A stretch of DNA of 64,000 nucleotides from Bacteroidota bacterium (GCA_022567305.1 JADFHF010000005.1:79966-143965); one strand, 5' to 3'; positions 1 to 8,193 are shown, counted from the first letter of the stretch. Numbers and translations are program-made. The notes: generated by a model from the sequence alone, not told the origin.

Positions 1-212
1 TCTTCGACCGTATGATGATCATCAACTTCCAGGTCCCCCTTGCATGAAATCGAGAGATCAATCCTTGCGTGCAAAGCAAAAGCGATCAGCATGTGATCGA
101 GAAATCCAATTCCAGTCGATATGTCGCTATTGCCGCGTCCGTCCAGCACCAGTTGGACCGAAATATCTGATTCAGACGTAACGCGATTAACCTCTGCAGT
201 TCTTGTATTCAT
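1..212 (-). CDS. hisB: Imidazoleglycerol-phosphate dehydratase, N-terminal part (cut by window edge)
   Basis: Reading leftward from an ATG at 212, the frame stays open to the edge for about 70 codons. It contains the HisB hallmarks GFLDHML and DDHHTVE, which supply Mn-binding histidines and the catalytic acid residues of the dehydratase. The protein converts imidazoleglycerol phosphate to imidazoleacetol phosphate. The visible N-terminus starts directly with the dehydratase fold, so this is the monofunctional type and no histidinol-phosphatase domain is fused in front. The start codon overlaps the stop of the upstream HAD gene in a TCAT (ATGA on the coding strand) arrangement, which indicates translational coupling. 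The C-terminus lies outside the window. Confidence 0.93.
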   Translation of the reverse strand, partial: MNTRTAEVNRVTSESDISVQLVLDGRGNSDISTGIGFLDHMLIAFALHARIDLSISCKGDLEVDDHHTVE

Positions 213-952
213 GATGGAAACCGTTCAAGTAGAATGCTTTCTAATTCGTTCACGTCTGTGAGGACAATGCAAGCTCCAGCGCTGACGAGGGCGAGCTGCA
301 TTGCTTCCTCACCTGAAGGAGCGATGCCGAGCGGCACTGCGTTGGCGCCACGGGCAGCTTTCAAATCGTCCGGCGTATCGCCGATCATCCAGGCCTCGGC
401 TACGCCCAGTTCTTGAATCGCTTTTTGTATCCCTTCCGGATCTGGTTTTACTCGTGCGTCATCCAAACCTATCAGGCATTTGAAAAAATGATCGATGCGG
501 AATCGACGCAGGAACCAGGTCGCCTCGTCGCGCGGTCGACCGGTGACGATGGCGAGTGGGTAGCGCTCTGCGAGTTTGCTCAACAAGTCAGGTTTAATCA
601 GGAGTCGTTCCTTCAAGCGAAGTCCCGGATAATTATCGTATCCCAGGTAGAACTCCTGGAACACGTCCGTCACCTTTTCCAGCTCAACGCGAATGCCCTC
701 AGCTGCCAGCAAATCACGCGTGAGCTCCCAATCGTTGGTGGCGTTTCCACGCTCCTTCGCTTTTGAAATCATTTGGTTGGTCAACCTGCATCCGAAAACA
801 TCCGCCGTTCGAATCACACATACTCGATACGAACCGCGCACATCGGCGAGAACGCCATCCATATCGAAAACGATCGCATCGGGGCTAGGAGGCTGCAGCC
901 GGGGTCGCCAGTTCGGATTGACAGAGTTGATCTGTTGAGGTCCAAGATTCAT
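209..952 (-). CDS. HAD-superfamily subfamily IA phosphatase in the histidine operon
   Basis: 247 aa. All four HAD motifs are visible: motif [10 protein letters not shown] (Asp30, Asp32), motif II VTGRP (Thr137), motif III Lys169 in RVKPDP, motif IV GDTPDD (Asp192, Asp195/196). A helical cap lies between motifs I and II, which marks subfamily IA and resembles the TIGR01548 group as I recall it. It sits between hisG (26-bp gap) and hisB (4-bp overlap), so it is co-transcribed with histidine biosynthesis genes. Because the adjacent HisB lacks a fused phosphatase, the inferred job is dephosphorylation of L-histidinol phosphate; this is inference from context, and other phosphomonoester substrates remain possible. 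The first ~24 residues form a Pro/Asn-rich extension before the fold begins. Confidence 0.85.
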   Translation of the reverse strand: MNLGPQQINSVNPNWRPRLQPPSPDAIVFDMDGVLADVRGSYRVCVIRTADVFGCRLTNQMISKAKERGNATNDWELTRDLLAAEGIRVELEKVTDVFQEFYLGYDNYPGLRLKERLLIKPDLLSKLAERYPLAIVTGRPRDEATWFLRRFRIDHFFKCLIGLDDARVKPDPEGIQKAIQELGVAEAWMIGDTPDDLKAARGANAVPLGIAPSGEEAMQLALVSAGACIVLTDVNELESILLERFPS

Positions 953-978
953 GTAAATCTGTTTCTTCGCTTTCGTGG

Positions 979-1857
979 CTATGGGACAATCTGATCGACC
1001 GATGACACCACGATGTCCGTACCTCCGGCAGCTTTCAGGGCCGGAAGAAGAGTAGGAAGATCCGATCGTGGCACGGCGGCGCGAACTGCGAACCCTGCAT
1101 CTCCAAATAGGGGCGCTACCGTGGCTTCCCGCATGCAGGGCAATAATGCCACGACAGCGTGGAGTCGGTCACTGGAAGCGTTTATTTCGAGCATCACGCG
1201 CCGGCGCGCTTCAAGTACGCTTTGAAGCACGAGTCCGAGCGCTTCTATACGTTCTCGTTTCCCGGCGTCCGCCATAGCAGCCCGACTGGCAAACAACCGC
1301 GTGGAGGAGCGCATGATCGTGTCAATAACGGTGAGACGATTGGCGCGTAGCGTCGCTCCTGTTGCAGTAATGTCGATGATGACGTCGGCGTCCTCGGGGG
1401 GGAAGACTTCCGTTGCCCCGTAGGAACGAACGAAATTAGCGTCGATGTTTTTGTCGCGAATCCAAGTCTGCGCGATTCGTACGTATTCGGACGTCACGAT
1501 CAGCCGGCCGTCCGAAAGTGAACCGCTCGCCGCGATTTCAGGTGGAGCTGCTGCAACCAGTCGCACGGAATCAAGCCGCGTGTCGAGAATTTCAACAACG
1601 TCTGCACCAAGTTCTTTTACCCAATCGGCACCGGCGAATCCGACGTCTCGTCTACCGAGAGCAATCATCTCGATGATATTCTGCGGCTTCATCGATTTGG
1701 CAACAGCGTTCGACAATGAAACGAGTGGACGATAGTCGCGATCGGAGCTCTGGACATTGATTCCAGCATCGGACAGAAGCGTGAGAACGCCCGATTCCAT
1801 TCTACCTTTCGGCAAGCCGAGCTTGAGCGGCTTTACTTTTGATATGATTTCTACCAT
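979..1857 (-). CDS. hisG: ATP phosphoribosyltransferase, long form
   Basis: 292 aa, the length expected for the hexameric long-form HisG (E. coli about 299). It catalyses the first committed step, ATP + PRPP to phosphoribosyl-ATP. The N-terminus shows LGLPKGRM, then GRRDVGFAGADWV, and the PRPP-binding signature VIIDITATGATLRANR near residues 158-174. The C-terminal ~75 residues match the ACT-like regulatory domain that binds histidine in the long form, so feedback inhibition is expected, making HisZ unnecessary. No clear Shine-Dalgarno precedes the ATG at 1857. Transcription is probably controlled by the leader peptide and attenuator immediately upstream. It is the first structural gene of the operon. 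Confidence 0.96.
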   Translation of the reverse strand: MVEIISKVKPLKLGLPKGRMESGVLTLLSDAGINVQSSDRDYRPLVSLSNAVAKSMKPQNIIEMIALGRRDVGFAGADWVKELGADVVEILDTRLDSVRLVAAAPPEIAASGSLSDGRLIVTSEYVRIAQTWIRDKNIDANFVRSYGATEVFPPEDADVIIDITATGATLRANRLTVIDTIMRSSTRLFASRAAMADAGKRERIEALGLVLQSVLEARRRVMLEINASSDRLHAVVALLPCMREATVAPLFGDAGFAVRAAVPRSDLPTLLPALKAAGGTDIVVSSVDQIVP

Positions 1858-1903
1858 GAGGTTCGGTTTGTTGGGGGATCCGATACCTCGATGGGGATTC
1901 GCC

Positions 1904-1936
1904 TAAACAAGAAACGCCGACCATCGAGGCCGGCGT
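1904..1936 (-). terminator. Intrinsic terminator acting as his attenuator
   Basis: On the minus strand a 9-bp stem (6 perfect GC-rich pairs ACGCCG/CGGCGT plus three inner pairs with one G-U) closes a 5-nt loop and is followed by TTTCTTGTTT. It lies 32 nt after the stop of the His-rich leader peptide and 47 nt before hisG. The 5' arm of the stem (complement of 1926-1931) is perfectly complementary over six bases to a leader segment (complement of 1988-1993), giving the alternative antiterminator pairing expected of ribosome-mediated attenuation. Confidence 0.85.
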
Positions 1937-1967
1937 CCGGTATTCTACTGGGATCAGGAGCTTTGAA

Positions 1968-2048
1968 TCAACAAGTCACCCGGGCCAGGCCTCTGTGTAA
2001 GAAGTGGCTGTGATGATGCCGAGTGCTATGATGGCGTCTGTAGCTCAT
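1968..2048 (-). CDS. hisL: Histidine operon leader peptide
   Basis: A 26-codon frame, too short for routine ORF calling, with 7 histidines: His6-7, His11-13, His15 and His18, ending in TGA. Such His density directly upstream of an intrinsic terminator and hisG is diagnostic of attenuation: when charged tRNA-His is scarce the ribosome stalls on the His codons and the antiterminator can form. The sequence is not a homologue of the enterobacterial HisL in detail; the call rests on codon content, position and RNA pairing. No Shine-Dalgarno is visible, and the likely -10 box is only 8 nt before the ATG, so the mRNA may be leaderless. Confidence 0.85.
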   Translation of the reverse strand: MSYRRHHSTRHHHSHFLHRGLARVTC

Positions 2049-2056
2049 GAACATTC

Positions 2057-2084
2057 AATATACAGCAGAATAGGTGGAATGCAA
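2057..2084 (-). promoter_or_regulatory. Candidate his operon promoter
   Basis: On the minus strand TTGCAT, a 16-bp spacer and TATATT resemble a sigma-70 -35/-10 pair. The -10 box ends 8 nt before the hisL ATG, so initiation would fall at or next to that ATG. Seen by eye only; promoter consensus in this phylum differs from E. coli, so confidence is modest. Confidence 0.4.
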
Positions 2085-2387
2085 TGTGCGCCGTTTCCTA
2101 TCCATTTTTTTGCCCATTCATTGTGCATAACGAGACAGAATACCGGCGGATTTGCCGGGAATTGATAATTCAATTTCTTCATAGGAGGCGTACAGTCTGT
2201 CGGAATTCGCGTACGGAAAACTACTACGAGTAGGTGTGGAGGTCGATTACTTCCAGAACTCGACTTTGATTACACACGGATGCAGAGATTGCTGAACACT
2301 AGCAACCGCCACTGTGCGTACATATAGCAGGCACCAGATTCACGCCATCCCTTAGGCTTCACTACGTGCACACACACCAATCGAGCC
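2085..2387. other. Intergenic region between his operon and the redox operon
   Basis: No protein gene seen. It holds a small hairpin CCGGC-N6-GCCGG at 2143-2158 and the symmetrical TTGATAATTCAA at 2162-2173, which has FNR/CRP-like half-sites but not the full TTGAT-N4-ATCAA consensus. It must contain the promoter of the rightward redox operon starting at 2388. Confidence 0.3.
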
Positions 2388-3500
2388 ATGTGTTGCAAAC
2401 AGCTTTTCTCAATCCTTGCAAGTTTTCTGATCGGTGTTATTGTTGTCGGGCACTTCTTCGCTCAAGAAGCCGACACAACCGATGTCTTCGGGTTTGATGA
2501 CATCGAAGAAGAAGCACCTTCCACCATCTCCGCCGCAAGTTGGACTGACATGATCCACCTCAGTGGTCGGTTCGACGTCGTTATGGAGGTCCAAAGTCCA
2601 ATGGAGGATGGTGACGTTCGGCAGTCTCGATTTCGAAACTACCACAAGTTTCTGTTTCTAAAGGTTACAGCTGATGACGGTTTTATCCTCGACGCCGAAG
2701 TACTGGATCTGTCCTATTACGAAATCAAATATAAATTCACAAAAGCATACAGCGTCCGCGCAGGTAAAATCTGGGTACCCTTTGGTGCTACACCTTTCCA
2801 CCACTACTACGGCGGTGCTCAAGGTGACCCGTTTGAGGGTCTTCTTTTGCCCAACGTCTGGTCCGAATTCGGCGCAACCCTCAACGGCCCTCTGTTCACG
2901 CGAGGTTCAATTCATGCAGAGGCCGACGCCTACGTCATTCGAGGCTTCCAGAATGATCCGAATGAGGTGCTGCAGTTTACAGGAGGTGGCGCCGACGACG
3001 TATTCGCGGTAGGCGGGCGGACGAAAGTTGGTTTCGGGTCTCGGTTTACACTCTGGGGCTCGGTGCTCTGCAATCGTTTCGGTCCAAACAACGACGGTGA
3101 GGTGCTGCTTTGGGGAGGCGATCTTTTGGCCGATTACGGACTCGTCGACCTGCCGGTGCTACGCGATCTGCGCTTGCGCACCGCTTTCGCGCGAGCCGAA
3201 ATTCGGGATATAATCCTGGTCGATCCACGCGACAGCAAGGACTATTGGTACTAACGTTATGGCGACTATGCCGAACTGACTTATCGCGGCTTCCGATATG
3301 TCCATCCGCGTCTACGTTACGGCACAATCATCGATTTTGACGATCGCATCACGAATCGAGATACCCACACATGGGATCTGGCCCTGATGACCCGGCTCGG
3401 CCGTCAAGTGATGCTCCTCACCGAATACCAGTTCAACCTGGAAGAAGTTAACGAGATCGACAACGACCTCCTCCGATTCCAGGTCATCTTCGAATTCTAA
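2388..3500 (+). pseudogene. Outer-membrane porin-like beta-barrel with one in-frame stop
   Basis: The frame opens with a signal-peptide-like N-terminus and runs 288 codons to TAA at 3252-3254. The same frame then continues without further stops for 81 codons to TAA at 3498-3500, with matching barrel-like composition (alternating hydrophobic/aromatic strands) and a terminal Phe typical of the last barrel strand. The segment RAGKIWVPFGATPFHHY resembles phosphate-selective-porin-like barrels. The parsimonious reading is a single nonsense change (or sequencing error) in a ~370-residue barrel. It is the first gene of an operon of secreted redox proteins and would give small-molecule passage or dock a periplasmic partner. 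Function of the exact family is not known to me. Confidence 0.7.
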
Positions 3501-3556
3501 CGCTAGCGATTAAAAAAATGATCACCTCTATACATCAAATCTTAGAGAGGCACGCC

Positions 3557-4733
3557 ATGAAAAAAGCATTCTACACCACTACGGCCCTCGTCGTCCTGGC
3601 CTTCTTCGTGCTGCAAGGATGCGACCGTGACGGCACGTTGGACGCCCTCGGTGACGAAACGCCCCGTCCCGAAAACCTCATGATCGCCGCTCACGTATCG
3701 ACGCCTCCAGCCATCGACGGAGTGGCTGGACACCGCCTGGGATCAGGCGGAGTCGATCCTCATCTCAACCAGCGTAGCAGGCATTCCTGCATTTGCGGGC
3801 TACGGTGGACGCCGTTACCAGGTCGAAATGAAGGCCGTTTACGACGACGGCTTTGTCTACTTCCTGGCGCGTTACAATGATGCTCGCCTCGATACGGACC
3901 GCGAACCCTGGTACGTTAATCCGGCGACCGATTCGTGGAAGCAAGAGTCCCGGTATCCTCAATTCGACGAGACCGGTAAGTTGATACTACAGGGTTTTTA
4001 CGAAGACAAGTTTTCTCTGATGTGGGAGGCTTCGCCGGTGGAAGGATTTGCCCAAAGTGGCTGTGCTGTGTCTTGCCACGTCGGCCTCTCTCCATTTGAA
4101 AATGACAAGGGCAAGACGGCGCTCAAGTACACCAATAATTTTGACGAAGTTCTGGATATGTGGCATCTGAAATTCGTCCACAGCGCCGGTACCTCCATTC
4201 CTACAATAGACGACCAGCATACGAACTGGACAAGTACGGCAAGCAACGGTGGCCGCCACAGCGACCCTGGTGTCAATTCATACGCCAATAACAAGCAGAC
4301 ACTCGACGGCAAAACAGTGCCTCTCTACGCACTGAAAAGCCCGAGTGCCCCGTACTTCTGGATCACACCGGAACAGCGTACAACAGGAGAAGCCCTTCAG
4401 GTCATAACTGCCCATGACAATGGTGACCTCAGCCTCTCCGACGGCACACGCATCTCAGCCTCCGATCCTGACTTTCAGCGTGGGGGCGACTTTCAACCAC
4501 CGAGTGTATATATCCGTATACCTGATGGAGATCGGGCCGACATCGTGGCCAAGGCTGTTTACGGTAGCGGCTTCTGGACAGTTGAGATCAAGCGGGCACT
4601 GACGACCGGTAGCAATGTCGACGTGCAGTTCGATGATTTATCGAAGGACCATCCGTTCGGAGTTGCTGTGTTCGACAATGCGGCAATCGCCCACGCGACG
4701 TCTTCAGAGTCCGTTTTTCTGCGGTTCAAATAA
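3557..4733 (+). pseudogene. Ethylbenzene-dehydrogenase-related haem-binding lipoprotein, frameshifted
   Basis: Begins with a lipoprotein signal (lipobox LQGC, Cys ~27). After about 55 codons the frame must shift near 3720-3728: the original frame ends in unrelated sequence, while the frame reading WLDTAWDQAESILISTS continues through the 3828 methionine to the TAA at 4733. The downstream part has the features of EB_dh-type (DMSO reductase gamma-subunit-like) haem domains, with an aromatic/Trp motif DMWHLKF and a cytochrome-c-like motif CAVSCH that has three rather than two residues between the cysteines. Such proteins pass electrons in the periplasm. Either a real pseudogene or an assembly indel; neighbours on both sides are also broken. 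Confidence 0.7.
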
Positions 4734-4746
4734 TCCTGATACTGCC

Positions 4747-5367
4747 ATGAATCCTCTGAACGAGCTGAAGTTGGGCACGCTGCGAATGCCGGCCAAGCTG
4801 CTTCTTACCGCAGTTCTATTCACCCTGGGGACGGGTTACCTCTTTGCCCTCTCCAACGTAGCCCTGAAAATCGGCTTCCTACCAGACGATGTGGCGCTTC
4901 ATTACTTCGGTAACGAAGCTTCTCGCCAGGCATTGGAGGCTATAGAAGATGACGCGGCAGCGGCGGTTGACTCCGAGGGAGGCATCGTAGAAGATGACGC
5001 GGTCAGCTTTGACGATCTTGACCAGGACGCGGGCATCTCCGACGAACCCTTCGTTCCGATAAGGACGCTGGAGACGCTCATCTCGGAAGGGCACTTCCAT
5101 CTCTTTGGCTACACCTCAATCTTCTTCCTGTGCGGCCTCGTTATTATTTTCGCGGAGCTTCCGCGATGGTTCAAAAACACGCTTATCGTGGCCCCGTTCG
5201 CGGCCTCGGTATTAGACATCTGGAGCATGCTGCTTACCCGATCCGTCGGGCCCAACTTCTCCTGGATGTTGATCATTTCCGGAACCGTGATGGCGGTGTC
5301 ATTCTTTTTTGTTTTTGCCATCGGTATGTACCAACTGTGGTTCCAGAAACAATCAGTAACCGCCTGA
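4747..5367 (+). CDS. Four-helix inner-membrane protein of the redox operon
   Basis: 206 aa from the ATG at 4747, 13 bp after the preceding stop; upstream in-frame codons overlap the previous gene and were excluded. One membrane segment lies at about residues 13-35 and three more between residues 115 and 200, separated by an acidic periplasmic loop (residues ~55-105, many Asp/Glu). No cysteine haem motif is present. I do not recognise the family. Its place between a haem lipoprotein and an FMN-binding protein, and its own intact frame, suggest it is the membrane anchor or quinone-side partner of the complex, which is inference. Confidence 0.7.
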   Translation: MNPLNELKLGTLRMPAKLLLTAVLFTLGTGYLFALSNVALKIGFLPDDVALHYFGNEASRQALEAIEDDAAAAVDSEGGIVEDDAVSFDDLDQDAGISDEPFVPIRTLETLISEGHFHLFGYTSIFFLCGLVIIFAELPRWFKNTLIVAPFAASVLDIWSMLLTRSVGPNFSWMLIISGTVMAVSFFFVFAIGMYQLWFQKQSVTA

Positions 5368-5371
5368 ACCC

Positions 5372-5965
5372 ATGAACCGATTCATATCATCAATTGCGAG
5401 AACCCTCAGTGCTCTGCTAGTGAGTTCGTTCCTGTTATTCACCATCGATGGCGAAGCTGTTGCACAGGTAGCCAGAAAAAGCGAGGTAGTAAGCCTGAAA
5501 GAAGGGCTGAAGCAAATGCTTCAGCAAGAGGGGGCCGTGAAGTTAAAAAGCTCACAGTGACTGTAGACGCGGCGCAGGCCGGCACTCTCAAAAAGCAATA
5601 CGGCGGTGGAGACGACGGGTACCTACACCATTTACCGGGGACTCGATGCTGAGGACGAGGCGATTGGGTCGGTAGTCATTGTCAACGAGCCGGGCAAGGA
5701 AGGCCCGCTTCAGATTATCGTGGCGCTTCGACCCGATGGAGAGATCTACGACGTGGGGTTCACAATCTTCGGCGAAGATAAAGGAAAACCGGCGCTGTCC
5801 TGGGGAAATCTGAAGCAGTACCTCGGGAAAACGCTCGATGACCAGATTGTGCTGGGTCGCGACATCGATGGTGTCAGCGGGGCCACCTGGACGTCTACAT
5901 TGGTGGCTGCTGCGGTAAAAAAAGCGTTAGTCGTTTACAACACCTTCGTACACGAGAGCGAATAG
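5372..5965 (+). pseudogene. Periplasmic FMN-binding domain protein with two compensating frameshifts
   Basis: The first ~54 codons give a signal peptide and a short helix, then the frame is lost at a run of five G (5530-5534). The next 25 or so codons, with TVTVDAAQAGTLKK, are in the neighbouring frame; near 5600 reading returns to the original frame (TYTIYRGLDAEDEAIGSVV) and continues to TAG at 5965. The C-terminal part ends with the covalent-FMN signature region DGVSGATWTS (S/T-G-A-T/S pattern, as in RnfG/NqrC-like domains), so FMN would attach to the Thr/Ser there. In the unshifted frame a TGA occurs at 5558-5560. It belongs to the redox operon and starts 4 bp after the preceding gene. Confidence 0.72.
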
Positions 5966-5980
5966 ATTCTGGAGAATGCC

Positions 5981-6376
5981 ATGTTAAAACAAATACTCTA
6001 TAGCGTGATCCTGTCTCTGGCCCTGTTGGGCTGCGGCACCGAAAACCCGTTCGATCGGGGCGAAGACTTTGACGACGGGACGGCGGTAACGCCGGGTCCC
6101 GGTGGAAACGTGTCCTTTGCGACGAACATTAAACCCGTTCTGAAGAAGTGCACCAGCTGCCACTCCGGAGGCACGGGAGGATGGACCTACGACGGCGGCA
6201 CGAACGCCTACATGCAAGCCACTTCGGTCGTCGATGCGGATAACCCTGAAAACAGTCTGTTGCTGTTAAAGGGAACGGGTAAGAACGGCCACGGCGGCGG
6301 CGCGATCTTCAGCATTACCAGCGACGACTACAAGGCCCTCCTAGCGTGGATCCAAGGCGGTGTCCCTGAGGGATAA
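5981..6376 (+). CDS. Small mono-haem cytochrome c lipoprotein
   Basis: 131 aa, intact. The N-terminus is a lipoprotein signal with lipobox LLGC (Cys18). A single CTSCH haem-attachment motif occurs near residue 58, preceded by FATNIKPVLKK, the pattern of planctomycete-type or c-type cytochromes with a W-containing loop. It would carry electrons on the outer face of the inner membrane or on the outer membrane. It closes the operon, 15 bp after the FMN-binding gene, and gives the operon its likely terminal soluble electron carrier. Confidence 0.8.
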   Translation: MLKQILYSVILSLALLGCGTENPFDRGEDFDDGTAVTPGPGGNVSFATNIKPVLKKCTSCHSGGTGGWTYDGGTNAYMQATSVVDADNPENSLLLLKGTGKNGHGGGAIFSITSDDYKALLAWIQGGVPEG

Positions 6377-6441
6377 CGAAGTCCAGACATCCACTAATGC
6401 AGGTCAGAATTCGGAGGTCCGATAACGTTCAGGAGCTCTCG

Positions 6442-7032
6442 TTATACCCAACCGAAACGGATTAGCGTCTTGTTGGCTCGCCAGGCGAAAAGTGCTGCAA
6501 ATGCAATCAGAATCAGGTTCATCACCGGGCTATACGTGCGATAAACTTGCATACCGAGAATGATCGCGGTGATGACCAGGAACAGGCAAAAGGTTGCCAA
6601 TTTCTTTCTCCGCACACGCATGGGTTTCAACACTGCGCTGAACCCCTCTGGGATGGGGCTATCAGGATCGATTTCGGCGATTCGTTCTTCAATGCGTGGT
6701 TGCAGATTTAAATGCACATAGGAAAGAAGCCCCATCAAAGCGAACACCAGTAGTGTTTTGATCAGTATGGTCCAGTTCTGCCATAATGCTTCAATCCCAA
6801 GAGGCCCGAAAACGAGTAGTAACAGGCCCGTTACCAGTACACTGGATTGGAACACGTAGCAGCGTGCTGCTCCACGGCGTATGATATTTTCCATGTAGCG
6901 GTCTGTAGCATAGACGAAATCGGTCCCCATCAATGCTCGCTCGTTCACGACAATCAGGTTGAAGAGCGGTACGGACATGAAAACAAAGCTGAGGATGTGC
7001 AGAAATTTTATTAGGTCAGTAAGATTTTCCAT
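6442..7032 (-). CDS. DUF2269-like multi-pass membrane protein
   Basis: 196 aa, convergent with the redox operon. About five hydrophobic helices are visible (residues ~8-28, 55-80, 88-108, 145-165, 168-185). The first helix carries KFLHILSFVFM, a His in a membrane helix as seen in DUF2269/CopD-like haem- or copper-related membrane proteins. No catalytic motif that fixes a function. Intact, with no frame problems, unlike the genes on either side. Confidence 0.65.
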   Translation of the reverse strand: MENLTDLIKFLHILSFVFMSVPLFNLIVVNERALMGTDFVYATDRYMENIIRRGAARCYVFQSSVLVTGLLLLVFGPLGIEALWQNWTILIKTLLVFALMGLLSYVHLNLQPRIEERIAEIDPDSPIPEGFSAVLKPMRVRRKKLATFCLFLVITAIILGMQVYRTYSPVMNLILIAFAALFAWRANKTLIRFGWV

Positions 7033-7135
7033 CGTCTCTCTCCCGATTGTTGCAATAGTGTCGTCTTACAGTGAGCACAAGAATAATTTCGCTGTCCCCC
7101 GTATGATTATTTCTTTTTCTGCCACGAGTCGCGGT

Positions 7136-7360
7136 TTAGAATACATTCCAAGCGGAGAAATAAATATTATCGTTCTTGTCAAAGCTCCCGCACCTCGGAT
7201 AATGTTCATCGGATCCGACAAAGATGTTTCCGCCGATCTCTCCCCAAAGGGCGTCTGTGAAAGCGTAGCGAACTGAAGGGATGAGATAGCCATCTTTTTC
7301 GGAGACTCCAGAGAAAACGAACAGGTTGAAAAGAAGCGCTCGGTGAAACAGGGGCTGGGT
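7136..7360 (-). pseudogene. C-terminal remnant of an outer-membrane protein (DUF1302-like)
   Basis: A minus-strand frame without an initiation codon, open from a TAG at about 7361 to TAA at 7136. It reads SVRYAFTDALWGEIGGNIF followed by a glycine-rich strand, FGSF-like GSFDKNDN and a terminal Phe. This is the pattern of the last strands of DUF1302/alginate-export-type barrels. No matching upstream portion is visible, so only the last ~75 codons survive. Confidence 0.55.
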
Positions 7361-7371
7361 CTATCTCAGTG

Positions 7372-7731
7372 TAGCTGTCCAGCGCAACTCGTCCCGAGCC
7401 GTTGCCAGAACTTAAGTCCAATGTGCGTTCGGCAGTAGGTCAAGCTGCCTGGAAACGGATGAAGCACTTTGACCAGGTGACCGACGCCACTCTGCCCCAA
7501 ACATCGCACCATTTTCTAGGAATGCTCGCCGTTGATCCAGCGTACCAGGGAAAGAGTTATGGTACCCGGCTACTTGAGTGAGTTAAGGAGATGAGTAATT
7601 CTGAACACTCCTTAGGGGTCACCCTGACCACGGAAACCGCACAGAACGTTGAGTACTACATCTGACACGGCTTTGACGTGCGGGGTGAAGTAGATTTTGG
7701 TGAACTCACGTCCTGGAGTATGCGCTGGTAG
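7372..7731 (+). pseudogene. GNAT acetyltransferase remnant with two nonsense codons
   Basis: One frame carries a recognisable GNAT core: a strand LGMLAVDPAYQGKSYGTRLLE (acetyl-CoA pyrophosphate loop Q-G-x-x-x-G), then TLTTETAQNVEYYI and HGFDV, the usual end of motif B. TGA codons interrupt it at 7579-7581 and 7663-7665, at positions where relatives often have Arg, so CGA-to-TGA changes are likely. The N-terminal half is not recoverable in this frame. Adjacent to, and back to back with, the barrel remnant, forming a decayed patch. Confidence 0.7.
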
Positions 7732-7815
7732 AATCCCGATTTCCGGGATCTTCCGACCGAATGAATTCGGACGGGGGCGTATTATGGCGGACATCAGTTA
7801 AATACTCCCGCAATC

Positions 7816-8193
7816 ATGAAATCCATCTCAACACCATCCGCACCCACTCCGGCCGGCCACTATTCACAAGCGATTGTGCACAATGGACTAATCTTCATCT
7901 CAGGTCAGCTAGCGGTGGATCCTACAACCGGAGAAGTCCGGAACGGACCCATAGAAGAACAGACTCGGCTTGTCCTAAAGAATTTGAGTGCGATTTTGAG
8001 CGCTGCCGGCAGTGATAAGAATCATGTCATAAAAGTCACTGTCTATGTGTCTGACATAGATCTGTGGGGCGCAGTCAATGACGTTTATAGCGAATTTTTT
8101 GAATCTCATCGCCCGGCACGAGCTGTTGTTCCGAGCAGGGACCTTCATCACGGTTGTCTGATTGAGCTGGAGGCCATCGCGGCCGTGATCTAA
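7816..8193 (+). CDS. ridA: RidA/YjgF-family enamine/imine deaminase
   Basis: 125 aa, the family's usual length. The C-terminal signature RPARAVVPSRDLHHGCLIELE carries the conserved Arg (in RPAR) and terminal Glu that bind the 2-imino acid, and GQLAVDPTTGE is the typical N-terminal segment. The enzyme hydrolyses reactive enamine/imine intermediates released by PLP enzymes. The neighbours do not point to a specific pathway; the 150 bp after it is unassigned debris. Could equally be a Rid2-type paralogue with a different imine preference. Confidence 0.88.
   Translation: MKSISTPSAPTPAGHYSQAIVHNGLIFISGQLAVDPTTGEVRNGPIEEQTRLVLKNLSAILSAAGSDKNHVIKVTVYVSDIDLWGAVNDVYSEFFESHRPARAVVPSRDLHHGCLIELEAIAAVI

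Noticed and set aside
2162..2173. An FNR box controlling the redox operon
   Set aside because: TTGATAATTCAA lacks the full TTGAT-N4-ATCAA arrangement and lies over 200 bp from the start, so the match is too weak to claim.
7372..7731. TGA recoding (selenocysteine or alternative code) in the GNAT remnant
   Set aside because: TGA is used as the normal stop in neighbouring intact genes, no selenocysteine insertion element or Cys-equivalent position is seen, and other remnants have TAA/TAG and frameshifts.
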